DNA of 64,000 nt from Bathymodiolus brooksi (GCA_963680875.1 OY804589.1:1860001-1924000), one strand, 5' to 3'; shown: positions 12,121 to 27,500, numbered from the stretch's first letter. Translations and numbers: made by a program. The notes: generated by a model from the letters alone, not told the origin.

Positions 12121-14470
12121 ACGTTTAGTGACAACCAAGAATGGACAATATAGAGACAATGTAAGCATAAACGTTAAGTGACAACTAAGAATGGACAATA
12201 CAGAGACAATGTAAACATAAACGTTCAGTGACAACCAAGAATGGACAATACAGAGACAATGTAAACATAAACGTTAAGGGACAACCAAGAATGGACAATA
12301 CAGAGACAATGTAAACATAAACGTTCAGTGACAACCAAGAATGGACAATACAGAGACAATGAAAGCATAAACGTTAAGTGACAACCAAGAATGGACAATA
12401 CAGAGACAATGTAAACATAAACGTTAAGTGATAACCAAGAATGGACAATACAGAGACAATGTAAACATAAACGTTCAGTGACAACCAAGAATGGACAATA
12501 CAGAGAAAATGTAAACATAAACGTTAAGTGACAACCAAGAATGGACAATACAGAGACAATGTAAACATAAACGTTAAGTGACAACCAAGAATGGACAATA
12601 CAGAGACAATGTAAGCATAAACGTTAAGTGACAACCAAGAATGGACAATACAGAGACAATGTAAACATAAACGTTAAGTGACAACCAAGAATGGACAATA
12701 CAGAGACAATGTAGACATAAACGTTAAGTGACAACCAAGAATGGACAATACAGAGACAATGTAAACATAAACGTTAAGTGACAACCAAGAATGGACAATA
12801 CAGAGACAATGTAAACATAAACGTTAAGGGACAACCAAGAATGGACAATACAGAGACAATGTAAACATAAACGTTAAGTGACAACCAAGAATGGACAATA
12901 CAGAGACAATGTAAACATAAACGTTAAGGGACAACCAAGAATGGACAATACAGAGACAATGTAAACATAAACGTTAAGTGACAACCAAGAATGGACAATA
13001 CAGAGACAATGTAAACATAAACGTTAAGTGACAACCAAGAATGGACAATACAGAGACAATGTAAACATAAATGTTAAGTGACAACCAAGAATGGACAATA
13101 CAGAGACAATGTAAACATAAACGTTAAGGGACAACCAAGAATGGACAATACAGAGACAATGCAAACATAAACGTTAAGGGACAACCAAGAATGGACAATA
13201 CAGAGACAATGTAAACATAAACGTTAAGTGACAACCAAGAATGTACAATACAGAGACAATGTAAACATAAACGTTAAGGGACAACCAAGAATGGACAATA
13301 CAGAGACAATGTAAACATAAACGTTAAGTGACAACCAAGAATGGACAATACAGAGACAATGTAAACATAAACGTTCAGTGACAACCAAGAATGGACAATA
13401 CAGAGACAATGTAAACATAAACGTTAAGGGACAACCAAGAATGGACAATACAGAGACAATGTAAACATAAACGTTAAGTGACAACCATGAATGGACAATA
13501 CAGAGACAATGTAAGCATAAACGTTAAGGGACAACCAAGAATGGACAATACAGAGACAATGTAAACATAAACGTTAAGTGATAACCAAGAATGGACAATA
13601 CAGAGACAATGTAAACATAAACGTTCAGTGACAACCAAGAATGGACAATACAGAGACAATGTAATCATAAACGTTCAGTGACAACCAAGAATGGACAATA
13701 CAGAGACAATGTAAACATAAACGTTAAGTGACAACCAAGAATGGACAATACAGAGACAATGTAAACATAAACGTTCAGTGACAACAAAGAATGGCCAATA
13801 CAGAGACAATGTAAACATAAACGTTAAGTGACAACCAAGAATGGCCAATACAGAGACAATGTAAACATAAACGTTAAGTGACAACCAAGAATGGACAATA
13901 CAGAGACAATGTAAGCATAAACGTTAAGTGACAACCAAGAATGGACAATACAGAGACAATGTAAACATAAACGTTCAGTGATAACCAAGAATGGACAATA
14001 CAGAGACAATGTAAACATAAACGTTAAGTGACAACCCAGAATGGACAATACAGAGACAATGTAAACATAAACGTTAAGTGGCAACCAAGAATGGACAATA
14101 CAGAGACAATGTAAACATAAACGTTCAGTGACAACCAAGAATGGACAATACAGAGACAATGTAAACATAAACGTTAAGTGACAACCAAGAATGGACAATA
14201 CAGAGACAATGTAAACATAAACGTTAAGTGACAACCAAGAATGGACAATACAGAGACAATTTAAGCATAAACGTTAAGTGACAACCAAGAATGGACAATA
14301 CAGAGACAATGTAAGCATAAACGTTCAGTGACAACCAAGAATGGACAATACAGAGACAATGTAATCATAAACGTTAAGTGACAACCAAGAATGGACAAAA
14401 CAGAGACAATGTAAACATAGACGTTAAGTGACAACCAAGAATGGACAATACAGAGACAATGTAAACATAA
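12121..14470. repeat. HOR older copy A4
   Basis: It follows A2 and A3 in variant order. It begins with the CGTTTAG / TAGAGAC / GTAAGC series, at an offset of 4800 bp from 7321. The offset drops to 4650 bp after three monomers are lost at about 12341-12360, then passes through GAAAGCAT at 12361, AATGTAC near 13243, CCATGAATGG near 13487 and the GGCCAAT pair near 13795 and 13843. It has more private substitutions than A1, A2 or A3, consistent with an earlier duplication. Confidence 0.75.
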
Positions 14471-14584
14471 ACGTTAAGTGACATCCAAGAATGGACAATA
14501 CAGAGACAATGTAAACATAAACGTTAAGTGACAACCAAGAATGGACAATACAGAGACAATGTAAACATAAACGTTAAGTGGCAG

Positions 14585-16584
14585 CCAAGAATGGACAATA
14601 CAGAGACAATGTAAACATAAACGTTAAGTGACAACCAAGAATGGACAATACAGAGACAATGTAAACATAAACGTTAATTGACAACCAAGAATGGACAATA
14701 CAGAGACAATGTAAACATAAACGTTAAGGGACAACCAAGAATGGACAATACAGAGACAATGTAAACATAAACGTTCAGTGACAACCAAGAATGGACAATA
14801 CAGAGACAATGTAAACATAAACGTTAAGTGACAACCAAGAATGGACAATACAGAGACAATGTAAACATAAACGTTAAGTGACAACCAAGAATGGACAATA
14901 CAGAGACAATGTAAACATAAACGTTAAGTGACAACCAAGAATGGACAATACAGAGACAATGTAAACATAAACGTTAAGGGACAACCAAGAATGGACAATA
15001 CAGAGACAATGTAAACATAAAGGTTAAGGGACAACCAAGAATGGACAATACAGAGACAATGTAAACATAAACGTTCAGTGACAACCAAGAATGGACAATA
15101 CAGAGACAATGTAAACATAAACGTTAAGTGACAACCAAGAATGGACAATACAGAGACAATGTAAACATAAACGTTCAGTGACAACCAAGAATGGACAATA
15201 CAGAGACAATGTAAACATAAACGTTAAGTGACAACAAAGAATGGACAATACAGAGACAATGTAAACATAAACGTTAAGTGACAACCAAGAATGGACAATA
15301 CAGAGACAATTTAAGCATAAACGTTAAGTGACAACCAAGAATGGACAATACAGAGACAATGTAAGCATAAACGTTCAGTGACAACCAAGAATGGACAATA
15401 CAGAGACAATGTAAACATAAACGTTAAGTGACAACCAAGAATGGACAATACAGAGACAATGTAAACATAAACGTTAAGGGACAACCAAGAATGGACAATA
15501 CAGAGACAATGTAAACATAAACGTTAAGTGGCAGCCAAGAATGGACAATACAGAGACAATGTAAACATAAACGTTCAGTGACAACCAAGAATGGACAATA
15601 CAGAGACAATGTAAACATAAACGTTAAGTGACAACCAAGAATGGACAATACAGAGACAATGTAAACATAAACGTTAAGTGACAACCAAGAATGGACAATA
15701 CAGAGACAATGTAAACATAAACGTTAAGGGACAACCAAGAATGGACAATACAGAGACAATGTAAACATAAACGTTCAGTGACAACCAAGAATGGACAATA
15801 CAGAGACAATGTAAACATAAACGTTAAGTGACAACCAAGAATGGACAATACAGAGACAATGTAAACATAAACGTTAAGTGACAACCAAGAATGGACAATA
15901 CAGAGACAATGTAAACATAAACGTTAAGTGACAACCAAGAATGGACAATACAGAGACAATGTAAACATAAACGTTAAGGGACAACCAAGAATGGACAATA
16001 CAGAGACAATGTAAACATAAACGTTAAGGGACAACCAAGAATGGACAATACAGAGACAATGTAAACATAAACGTTCAGTGACAACCAAGAATGGACAATA
16101 CAGAGACAATGTAAACATAAACGTTAAGTGACAACCAAGAATGGACAATACAGAGACAATGTAAACATAAACGTTCAGTGACAACCAAGAATGGACAATA
16201 CAGAGACAATGTAAACATAAACGTTAAGTGAAAACAAAGAATGGACAATACAGAGACAATGTAAACATAAACGTTAAGTGATAACCCAGAATGGACAATA
16301 CAGAGACAATGTAAACATAAACGTTAAGGGACAACCAAGAATGGACAATACAGAGACAATGTAAACATAAACGTTAAGGGACAACCAAGAATGGACAATA
16401 CAGAGACAATGTAAGCATAAACGTTAAGTGACAACCAAGAATGGACAATACAGAGACAATGTAAACATAAACGTTAAGGGACAACCAAGAATGGACAATA
16501 CAGAGACAATGTAAACATAAACGTTAAGTGACAACCAAGAATGGACAATACAGAGACAATGTAAACATAAACGTTAAGTGACAA
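14585..16584. repeat. HOR unit B1 (2000 bp, 40 monomers)
   Basis: Bases 14585-16373 repeat at 16585-18373 with a constant 2000-bp offset. Shared markers include CGTTAATTG at 14671, p24-G combined with p31-G at 15021, TTTAAGC at 15311, GGCAGCC at 15531 and ATAACCCAG at 16281. The last ~210 bp of the 2000-bp period (16374-16584) are not matched in B2. Confidence 0.88.
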
Positions 16585-18482
16585 CCAAGAATGGACAATA
16601 CAGAGACAATGTAAACATAAACGTTAAGTGACAACCAAGAATGGACAATACAGAGACAATGTAAACATAAACGTTAATTGACAACCAAGAATGGACAATA
16701 CAGAGACAATGTAAACATAAACGTTAAGGGACAACCAAGAATGGACAATACAGAGACAATGTAAACATAAACGTTCAGTGACAACCAAGAATGGACAATA
16801 CAGAGACAATGTAAACATAAACGTTAAGTGACAACCAAGAATGGACAATACAGAGACAATGTAAACATAAACGTTAAGTGACAACCAAGAATGGACAATA
16901 CAGAGACAATGTAAACATAAACGTTAAGTGACAACCAAGAATGGACAATACAGAGACAATGTAAACATAAACGTTAAGGGACAACCAAGAATGGACAATA
17001 CAGAGACAATGTAAACATAAAGGTTAAGGGACAACCAAGAATGGACAATACAGAGACAATGTAAACATAAACGTCCAGTGACAACCAAGAATGGACAATA
17101 CAGAGACAATGTAAACATAAACGTTAAGTGACAACCAAGAATGGACAATACAGAGACAATGTAAACATAAACGTTCAGTGACAACCAAGAATGGACAATA
17201 CAGAGACAATGTAAACATAAACGTTAAGTGACAACAAAGAATGGACAATACAGAGACAATGTAAACATAAACGTTAAGTGACAACCAAGAATGGACAATA
17301 CAGAGACAATTTAAGCATAAACGTTAAGTGACAACCAAGAATGGACAATACAGAGACAATGTAAGCATAAACGTTCAGTGACAACCAAGAATGGACAATA
17401 CAGAGACAATGTAAACATAAACGTTAAGTGACAACCAAGAATGGACAATACAGAGACAATGTAAACATAAACGTTAAGGGACAACCAAGAATGGACAATA
17501 CAGAGACAATGTAAACATAAACGTTAAGTGGCAGCCAAGAATGGACAATACAGAGACAATGTAAACATAAACGTTAAGTGACAACCAAGAATGGACAATA
17601 CAGAGACAATGTAAACATAAACGTTAAGTGACAACCAAGAATGGACAATACAGAGACAATGTAAACATAAACGTTAAGTGACAACCAAGAATGGACAATA
17701 CAGAGACAATGTAATCATAAACGTTAAGGGACAACCAAGAATGGACAATACAGAGACAATGTAAACATAAACGTTCAGTGACAACCAAGAATGGACAATA
17801 CAGAGACAATGTAAACATAAACGTTAAGTGACAACCAAGAATGGACAATACAGAGACAATGTAAACATAAACGTTAAGTGACAACCAAGAATGGACAATA
17901 CAGAGACAATGTAAACATAAACGTTAAGTGACAACCAAGAATGGACAATACAGAGACAATGTAAACATAAACGTTAAGGGACAACCAAGAATGGACAATA
18001 CAGAGACAATGTAAACATAAACGTTAAGGGACAACCAAGCATGGACAATACAGAGACAATGTAAACATAAACGTTCAGTGACAACCAAGAATGGACAATA
18101 CAGAGACAATGTGAACATAAACGTTAAGTGACAACCAAGAATGGACAATACAGAGACAATGTAAACATAAACGTTCAGTGACAACCAAGAATGGACAATA
18201 CAGAGACAATGTAAACATAAACGTTAAGTGACAACAAAGAATGGACAATACAGAGACAATGTAAACATAAACGTTAAGTGATAACCCAGAATGGACAATA
18301 CAGAGACAATGTAAACATAAACGTTAAGGGACAACCAAGAATGGACAATACAGAGACAATGTAAACATAAACGATAAGTGACAACCAAGAATGGACAATA
18401 CAGAGACAATGTAAACATAAACGTTAAGTGACAACCAAGAATGGACAATACAGAGACAATGTAAACATAAACGTTAAGTGAC
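16585..18482. repeat. HOR unit B2, tandem copy of B1
   Basis: It matches B1 through 18373. Private changes seen by eye include CGTCCAG at 17071 (B1 CGTTCAG), p28 A at 17571 (B1 C), p17 T at 17711, CCAAGC at 18040 and GTGAAC at 18111. That is under ten mismatches over about 1.8 kb. It ends where the much larger D/E superunit begins. Confidence 0.85.
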
Positions 18483-21400
18483 AACCAAGAATGGACAATA
18501 CAGAGACAATGTAATCATAAACGTTAAGTGACAACCAAGAATGGACAATACAGAGACAATGTAAACATAAACGTTAAGTGACAACCAAGAATGGACAATA
18601 CAGAGACAATGTAAACATAAACGTTAGGTGACAACCAAGAATGGACAATACAGAGACAATGTAAACATAAACGTTAAGGGACAACCAAGAATGGACAATA
18701 CAGAGACAATGTAAGCATAAACGTTAAGTGACAACCAAGAATGGACAATACAGAGACAATGTAAACATAAACGTTAAGGGACAACCAAGAATGGACAATA
18801 CAGAGACAATGTAAACATAAATGTTAAGTGACAACCAAGAATGGACAATACAGAGACAATGTAAACATAAACGTTCAGTGACAACCAAGAATGGACAATA
18901 CAGAGACAATGTAAACATAAACGTTAAGTGACAACAAAGAATGGACAATACAGAGACAATGTAAACATAAACGTTAAGTGATAACCAAGAATGGACAATA
19001 CAGAGACAATGTAAACATAAACGTTAAGTGACAACCAAGAATGGACAATACAGAGACAATGTAAACATAAACGTTCAGTGACAACCAAGAATGGACAATA
19101 CAGAGACAATGTAAACATAAACGTTAAGTGACAACAAAGAATGGACAATACAGAGACAATGTAAACATAAACGTTAAGTGATAACCAAGAATGGACAATA
19201 CAGAGACAATGTAAACATAAACGTTAAGGGACAACCAAGAATGGACAATACAGAGACAATGTAAACATAAACGTTAAGTGACAACCAAGAATGGACAATA
19301 CAGAGACAATGTAAACATAAAGGTTAAGTGACAACCAGGAATGGACAATACAGAGACAATGTAAACATAAACGTTAAGTGACAACCAAGAATGGACAATA
19401 CAGAGACAATGTAATCATAAACGTTAAGTGACAACCAAGAATGGACAATACAGAGACAATGTAAACATAAACGTTAAGTGACAACCAAGAATGGACAATA
19501 CAGAGACAATATAAACATAAACGTTAAGTGACAACCAAGAATGGACAATACAGAGACAATGTAAACATAAACGTTAAGGGACAACCAAGAATGGACAATA
19601 CAGAGACAATGTAATCATAAACGTTAAGTGACAACCAAGAATGGACAATACAGAGACAATGTAAACATAAACGTTAAGTGACAACCAAGAATGGACAATA
19701 CAGAGACAATGTAAACATAAACGTTAAGTGACAACCAAGAATGGACAATACAGAGACAATGTAAACATAAACGTTAAGTGACAACCAAGAATGGACAATA
19801 CAGAGACAATGTAAACATAAACGTTTAGTGACAACCAAGAATGGACAATACAGAGACAATGTAAACATAAACGTTTAGTGACAACCAAGAATGGACAATA
19901 TAGAGACAATGTAAGCATAAACGTTAAGTGACAACCAAGAATGGACAATACAGAGACAATGTAAACATAAACGTTCAGTGACAATCAAGAATGGACAATA
20001 CAGAGACAATGTAAACATAAACGTTAAGGGACAACCAAGAATGGACAATACAGAGACAATGTAAACATAAACGTTCAGTGACAACCAAGAATGGACAATA
20101 CAGAGACAATGTAAACATAAACGTTCAGTGACAACCAAGAATGGACAATACAGAGACAATGTAAACATAAACGTTAAGGGACAACCAAGAATGGACAATA
20201 CAGAGACAATGTAAACATAAACGTTTAGTGACAACCAAGAATGGACAATACAGAGACAATGAAAGCATAAACGTTAAGTGACAACCAAAAATGGACAATA
20301 CAGAGACAATGTAAACATAAACGTTAAGTGATAACCAAGAATGGACAATACAGAGACAATGTAAACATAAACGTTCAGTGACAACCAAGAATGGACAATA
20401 CAGAGAAAATGTAAACATAAACGTTAAGTGACAACCAAGAATGGACAATACAGAGACAATGTAAACATAAACGTTATGTGACAACCAAGAAAGGACAATA
20501 CAGAGACAATGTAAACATAAACGTTCAGTGACAACCAAGAATGGACAATACAGAGACAATGTAAGCATAAACGTTAAGTGACAACCAAGAATGGACAATA
20601 CAGAGACAATGTAAACATAAACGTTAAGTGATAACCAAGAATGGACAATACAGAGACAATGTAAACATAAACGTTCAGTGACAACCAAGAATGGACAATA
20701 CAGAGAAAATGTAAACATAAACGTTAAGTGACAACCAAGAATGGACAATACAGAGACAATGTAAACATAAACGTTAAGTGACAACCAAGAATGGACAATA
20801 CAGAGACAATGTAAACATAAACGTTCAGTGACAACCAAGAATGGACAATACAGAGACAATGTAAGCATAAACGTTAAGTGACAACCAAGAATGGACAATA
20901 CAGAGACAATGTAAACATAAACGTTCAGTGACAACCAAGAATGGACAATACAGAGACAATGTAAACATAAACGTTAAGTGACAACCAAGAATGGACAATA
21001 CAGAGACAATGTAAACATAAACGTTCAGTGACAACCAAGAATGGACAATACAGAGACAATGTAAACATAAACGTTAAGTGACAACCAAGAATGGACAATA
21101 CAGAGACAATGTAAACATAAACGTTCAGTGACAACCAAGAATGGACAATACAGAGACAATGTAAACATAAACGTTCAGTGACAACCAAGAATGGACAATA
21201 CAGAGACAATGTAAACATAAACGTTCAGTGACAACCAAGAATGGACAATACAGAGACAATGTAAACATAAACGTTAAGTGATAACCAAGAATGGACAATA
21301 CAGAAAACAATGTAAACATAAACGTTCAGTGACAACCAAGAATGGACAATACAGAGACAATGTAATCATAAACGTTAAGTGACAACCAAGAATGGACAAA

Positions 21401-24400
21401 ACAGAGACAATGTAAACATAAACGTTAAGTGACAACCAAGAATGGACAATACAGAGACAATGTAAACATAAACGTTAAGTGACAACCAAGAATGGACAAT
21501 ACAGAGACAATGTAAACATAAACGTTAAGGGACAACCAAGAATTGACAATACAGAGACAATGTAAACATAAACGTTAAGTGACAACCAAGAATGGACAAT
21601 ACAGAGACAATGTAAACATAAAGGTTAAGTGACAACCAAGAATGGACAATACAGAGACAATGTAAACATAAACGTTTAGTGACAACCAAGAATGGACAAT
21701 ACAGAGACAATGTAAACATAAACGTTCAGTGACAACCAAGAATGGACAATACAGAGACAATGTAAACATAAACGTTAAGTGACAACCAAGAATGGACAAT
21801 ACAGAGACAATGTAAACATAAACGTTAAGTGACAACCAAGAATGGACAATACAGAGACAATGTAAACATAAACGTTAAGTGACAACCAAGAATGGACAAT
21901 ACAGAGACAATGTAAACATAAACGTTAAGGGACAACCAAGAATGGACAATACAGAGACAATGTAAACATAAACGTTCAGTGACAACCACGAATGGACAAT
22001 ACAGAGACAATGTAAACATAAACGTTAAGTGACAACAAAGAATGGACAATACAGAGACAATGTAAACATAAACGTTAAGTGATAACCCAGAATGGACAAT
22101 ACAGAGACAATGTAAACATAAACGTTAAGGGACAACCAAGAATGGACAATACAGAGACAATGTAAACATAAACGTTAAGTGACAACCAAGAATGGACAAT
22201 ACAGAGACAATGTAAACATAAACGTTAAGTGACAACCAAGAATGGACAATACAGAGACAATGTAAACATAAACGTTCAGTGACAACCAAGAATGGACAAT
22301 ACAGAGACAATGTAAACATAAACGTTAAGTGACAACCAAGAATGGACAATACAGAGACAATGTAAACATAAACGTTAAGTGACAACCAAGAATGGACAAT
22401 ACAGAGACAATGTAAACATAAACGTTAAGTGACAACCGAGAATGGACAATACAGAGACAATGTAAACATAAACGTTAAGTGACAACCAAGAATGGACAAT
22501 ACAGAGACAATGTAAACATAAACGTTAAGTGACAACCAAGAATGGACAATACAGAGACAATGTAAACATAAACGTTAAGGGACAACCAAAAATGGACAAT
22601 ACAGAGACAATGTAAACATAAACGTTAAGGGACAACCAAGAATGGACAATACAGAGACAATGTAAACATAAACGTTCAGTGACAACCAAGAATGGACAAT
22701 ACAGAGACAATGTAAACATAAACGTTAAGTGACAACCAAGAATGGACAATACAGAGACAATGTAAACATAAACGTTTAGTGACAACCACGAATGGACAAT
22801 ACAGAGACAATGTAAACATAAACGTTAAGTGACAACAAAGAATGGACAATACAGAGACAATGTAAACATAAACGTTAAGTGATAACCCAGAATGGACAAT
22901 ACAGAGACAATGTAAACATAAACGTTAAGGGACAACCAAGAATGGACAATACAGAGACAATGTAAACATAAACGTTAAGTGACAACCAAGAATGGACAAT
23001 ACAGAGACAATGTAAACATAAACGTTAAGGGACAACCAAGAATGGACAATACAGAGACAATGTAAACATAAACGTTAAGTGACAACCAAGAATGGACAAT
23101 ACAGAGACAATGTAATCATAAACGTTAAGTGACAACCAAGAATGGACAATACAGAGACAATGTAAACATAAACGTTAAGTGACAACCAAGAATGGACAAT
23201 ACAGAGACAATGTAAACATAAACGTTCAGTGACAACCAAGAATGGACAATACAGAGACAATGTAAACATAAACGTTAAGGGACAACCAAGAATGGACAAT
23301 ACAGAGACAATGTAAGCATAAACGTTAAGTGACAACCAAGAATGGACAATACAGAGACAATGTAAACAAAAACGTTAAGGGACAACCAAGAATGGACAAT
23401 ACAGAGACAATGTAAACATAAACGTTAAGTGACAACCAAGAATGGACAATACAGAGACAATGTAAACATAAACGTTCAGTGACAACCAAGAATGGACAAT
23501 ACAGAGACAATGTAAACATAAAGGTTAAGTGACAACCAAGAATGGACAATACAGAGACAATGTAAACATAAACGTTAAGTGACAACCAAGAATGGACAAT
23601 ACAGAGACAATGTAATCATAAACGTTAAGTGACAACCAAGAATGGACAATACAGAGACAATGTAAACATAAACGTTAAGTGACAACCAAGAATGGACAAT
23701 ACAGAGACAATGTAAACATAAACGTAAAGTGACAACAAAGAATGGACAATACAGAGACAATGTAAACATAAACGTTAAGTGATAACCAAGAATGGACAAT
23801 ACAGAGACAATGTAAACATAAACGTTCAGTGACAACCAAGAATGGACAATACAGAGACAATGTAAACATAAACGTTAAGTGACAACAAAGAATGGACAAT
23901 ACAGAGACAATGTAAACATAAACGTTAAGTGATAACCAAGAATGGACAATACAGAGACAATGTAAACATAAACGTTAAGGGACAACCAAGAATGGACAAT
24001 ACAGAGACAATGTAAACATAAACGTTAAGTGACAACCAAGAATGTACAATACAGAGACAATGTAAACATAAAGGTTAAGTGACAACCAAGAATGGACAAT
24101 ACAGAGACAATGTAAACATAAACGTTAAGTGACAACCAAGAATGGACAATACAGAGACAATGTAATCATAAACGTTAAGTGACAACCAAGAATGGACAAT
24201 ACAGAGACAATGTAAACATAAACGTTAAGTGACAACCAAGAATGGACAATACAGAGACAATGTAAACATAAACGTTAAGTGACAACCAAGAATGGACAAT
24301 ACAGAGACAATGTAAACATAAACGTTAAGGGACAACCAAGAATGGACAATACAGAGACAATGTAAGCATAAACGTTAAGTGACAACCAAGAATGGACAAT

Positions 24401-24633
24401 ACAGAGACAATGTAAACATAAACGTTAAGGGACAACCAAGAATGGACAATACAGAGACAATGTAAACATAAACGTTAAGTGACAACCAAGAATGGACAAT
24501 ACAGAGACAATGTAAACATAAACGTTCAGTGACAACCAAGAATGGACAATACAGAGACAATGTAAACATAAACGTTAAGTGACAACAAAGAATGGACAAT
24601 ACAGAGACAATGTAAACATAAACGTTAAGTGAT
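18483..24633. repeat. HOR superunit D/E-1 (6151 bp, 123 monomers)
   Basis: Its first 3194 bp (18483-21676) recur at 24634-27827 with an offset of 6151 bp, and about nine mismatches were noticed, among them 18627, 18822, 20289, the 20477/20492 pair and 20676. Its right part (about 21930-24633) recurs at 28280-31784, first at an offset of 6351 bp and later 7151 bp because the second copy gained DNA. It contains an internal 300-bp repeat (GAAAAT monomers at 20405 and 20705) and a 51-bp monomer at 21299-21349. Confidence 0.85.
21299..21349. repeat. 51-bp monomer (single-base insertion)
   Basis: TACAGAAAACA replaces TACAGAGACA at the start of the monomer, adding one base and moving the register back by +1. 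The identical change is found at 27450-27500, 6151 bp downstream. Confidence 0.95.
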
Positions 24634-27449
24634 AACCAAGAATGGACAATACAGAGACAATGTAATCATAAACGTTAAGTGACAACCAAGAATGGACAAT
24701 ACAGAGACAATGTAAACATAAACGTTAAGTGACAACCAAGAATGGACAATACAGAGACAATGTAAACATAAACGTTAAGTGACAACCAAGAATGGACAAT
24801 ACAGAGACAATGTAAACATAAACGTTAAGGGACAACCAAGAATGGACAATACAGAGACAATGTAAGCATAAACGTTAAGTGACAACCAAGAATGGACAAT
24901 ACAGAGACAATGTAAACATAAACGTTAAGGGACAACCAAGAATGGACAATACAGAGACAATGTAAACATAAACGTTAAGTGATAACCAAGAATGGACAAT
25001 ACAGAGACAATGTAAACATAAACGTTCAGTGACAACCAAGAATGGACAATACAGAGACAATGTAAACATAAACGTTAAGTGACAACAAAGAATGGACAAT
25101 ACAGAGACAATGTAAACATAAACGTTAAGTGATAACCAAGAATGGACAATACAGAGACAATGTAAACATAAACGTTAAGTGACAACCAAGAATGGACAAT
25201 ACAGAGACAATGTAAACATAAACGTTCAGTGACAACCAAGAATGGACAATACAGAGACAATGTAAACATAAACGTTAAGTGACAACAAAGAATGGACAAT
25301 ACAGAGACAATGTAAACATAAACGTTAAGTGATAACCAAGAATGGACAATACAGAGACAATGTAAACATAAACGTTAAGGGACAACCAAGAATGGACAAT
25401 ACAGAGACAATGTAAACATAAACGTTAAGTGACAACCAAGAATGGACAATACAGAGACAATGTAAACATAAAGGTTAAGTGACAACCAGGAATGGACAAT
25501 ACAGAGACAATGTAAACATAAACGTTAAGTGACAACCAAGAATGGACAATACAGAGACAATGTAATCATAAACGTTAAGTGACAACCAAGAATGGACAAT
25601 ACAGAGACAATGTAAACATAAACGTTAAGTGACAACCAAGAATGGACAATACAGAGACAATATAAACATAAACGTTAAGTGACAACCAAGAATGGACAAT
25701 ACAGAGACAATGTAAACATAAACGTTAAGGGACAACCAAGAATGGACAATACAGAGACAATGTAATCATAAACGTTAAGTGACAACCAAGAATGGACAAT
25801 ACAGAGACAATGTAAACATAAACGTTAAGTGACAACCAAGAATGGACAATACAGAGACAATGTAAACATAAACGTTAAGTGACAACCAAGAATGGACAAT
25901 ACAGAGACAATGTAAACATAAACGTTAAGTGACAACCAAGAATGGACAATACAGAGACAATGTAAACATAAACGTTTAGTGACAACCAAGAATGGACAAT
26001 ACAGAGACAATGTAAACATAAACGTTTAGTGACAACCAAGAATGGACAATATAGAGACAATGTAAGCATAAACGTTAAGTGACAACCAAGAATGGACAAT
26101 ACAGAGACAATGTAAACATAAACGTTCAGTGACAATCAAGAATGGACAATACAGAGACAATGTAAACATAAACGTTAAGGGACAACCAAGAATGGACAAT
26201 ACAGAGACAATGTAAACATAAACGTTCAGTGACAACCAAGAATGGACAATACAGAGACAATGTAAACATAAACGTTCAGTGACAACCAAGAATGGACAAT
26301 ACAGAGACAATGTAAACATAAACGTTAAGGGACAACCAAGAATGGACAATACAGAGACAATGTAAACATAAACGTTTAGTGACAACCAAGAATGGACAAT
26401 ACAGAGACAATGAAAGCATAAACGTTAAGTGACAACCAAGAATGGACAATACAGAGACAATGTAAACATAAACGTTAAGTGATAACCAAGAATGGACAAT
26501 ACAGAGACAATGTAAACATAAACGTTCAGTGACAACCAAGAATGGACAATACAGAGAAAATGTAAACATAAACGTTAAGTGACAACCAAGAATGGACAAT
26601 ACAGAGACAATGTAAACATAAACGTTAAGTGACAACCAAGAATGGACAATACAGAGACAATGTAAACATAAACGTTCAGTGACAACCAAGAATGGACAAT
26701 ACAGAGACAATGTAAGCATAAACGTTAAGTGACAACCAAGAATGGACAATACAGAGACAATGTAAACATAAACGTTAAGTGATAACCAAGAATGGACAAT
26801 ACAGAGACAATGTAAACATAAACGTTAAGTGACAACCAAGAATGGACAATACAGAGAAAATGTAAACATAAACGTTAAGTGACAACCAAGAATGGACAAT
26901 ACAGAGACAATGTAAACATAAACGTTAAGTGACAACCAAGAATGGACAATACAGAGACAATGTAAACATAAACGTTCAGTGACAACCAAGAATGGACAAT
27001 ACAGAGACAATGTAAGCATAAACGTTAAGTGACAACCAAGAATGGACAATACAGAGACAATGTAAACATAAACGTTCAGTGACAACCAAGAATGGACAAT
27101 ACAGAGACAATGTAAACATAAACGTTAAGTGACAACCAAGAATGGACAATACAGAGACAATGTAAACATAAACGTTCAGTGACAACCAAGAATGGACAAT
27201 ACAGAGACAATGTAAACATAAACGTTAAGTGACAACCAAGAATGGACAATACAGAGACAATGTAAACATAAACGTTCAGTGACAACCAAGAATGGACAAT
27301 ACAGAGACAATGTAAACATAAACGTTCAGTGACAACCAAGAATGGACAATACAGAGACAATGTAAACATAAACGTTCAGTGACAACCAAGAATGGACAAT
27401 ACAGAGACAATGTAAACATAAACGTTAAGTGATAACCAAGAATGGACAA

Positions 27450-27500
27450 TACAGAAAACAATGTAAACATAAACGTTCAGTGACAACCAAGAATGGACAA
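27450..27500. repeat. 51-bp monomer, second copy of the insertion
   Basis: It carries the same extra base and the same flanking monomers (p34-T before, p28-C after) as 21299-21349. From 27501 the register is again 1 mod 50. Confidence 0.95.

Noticed and set aside
20125..20934. Another 269-codon minus-strand frame, and the many 64-169-codon frames across the window
   Set aside because: All have the same periodic hydrophobic content, end wherever a p28-A or p28-C monomer falls in the wrong phase, and overlap each other in different frames. None looks like a protein family or a membrane protein under selection.
22433..22442. Isolated private substitutions such as CCGAG at 22438 or TGGGCAAT at 62643 as functional sites
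   Set aside because: Single-copy changes are expected in any array and have no supporting context.
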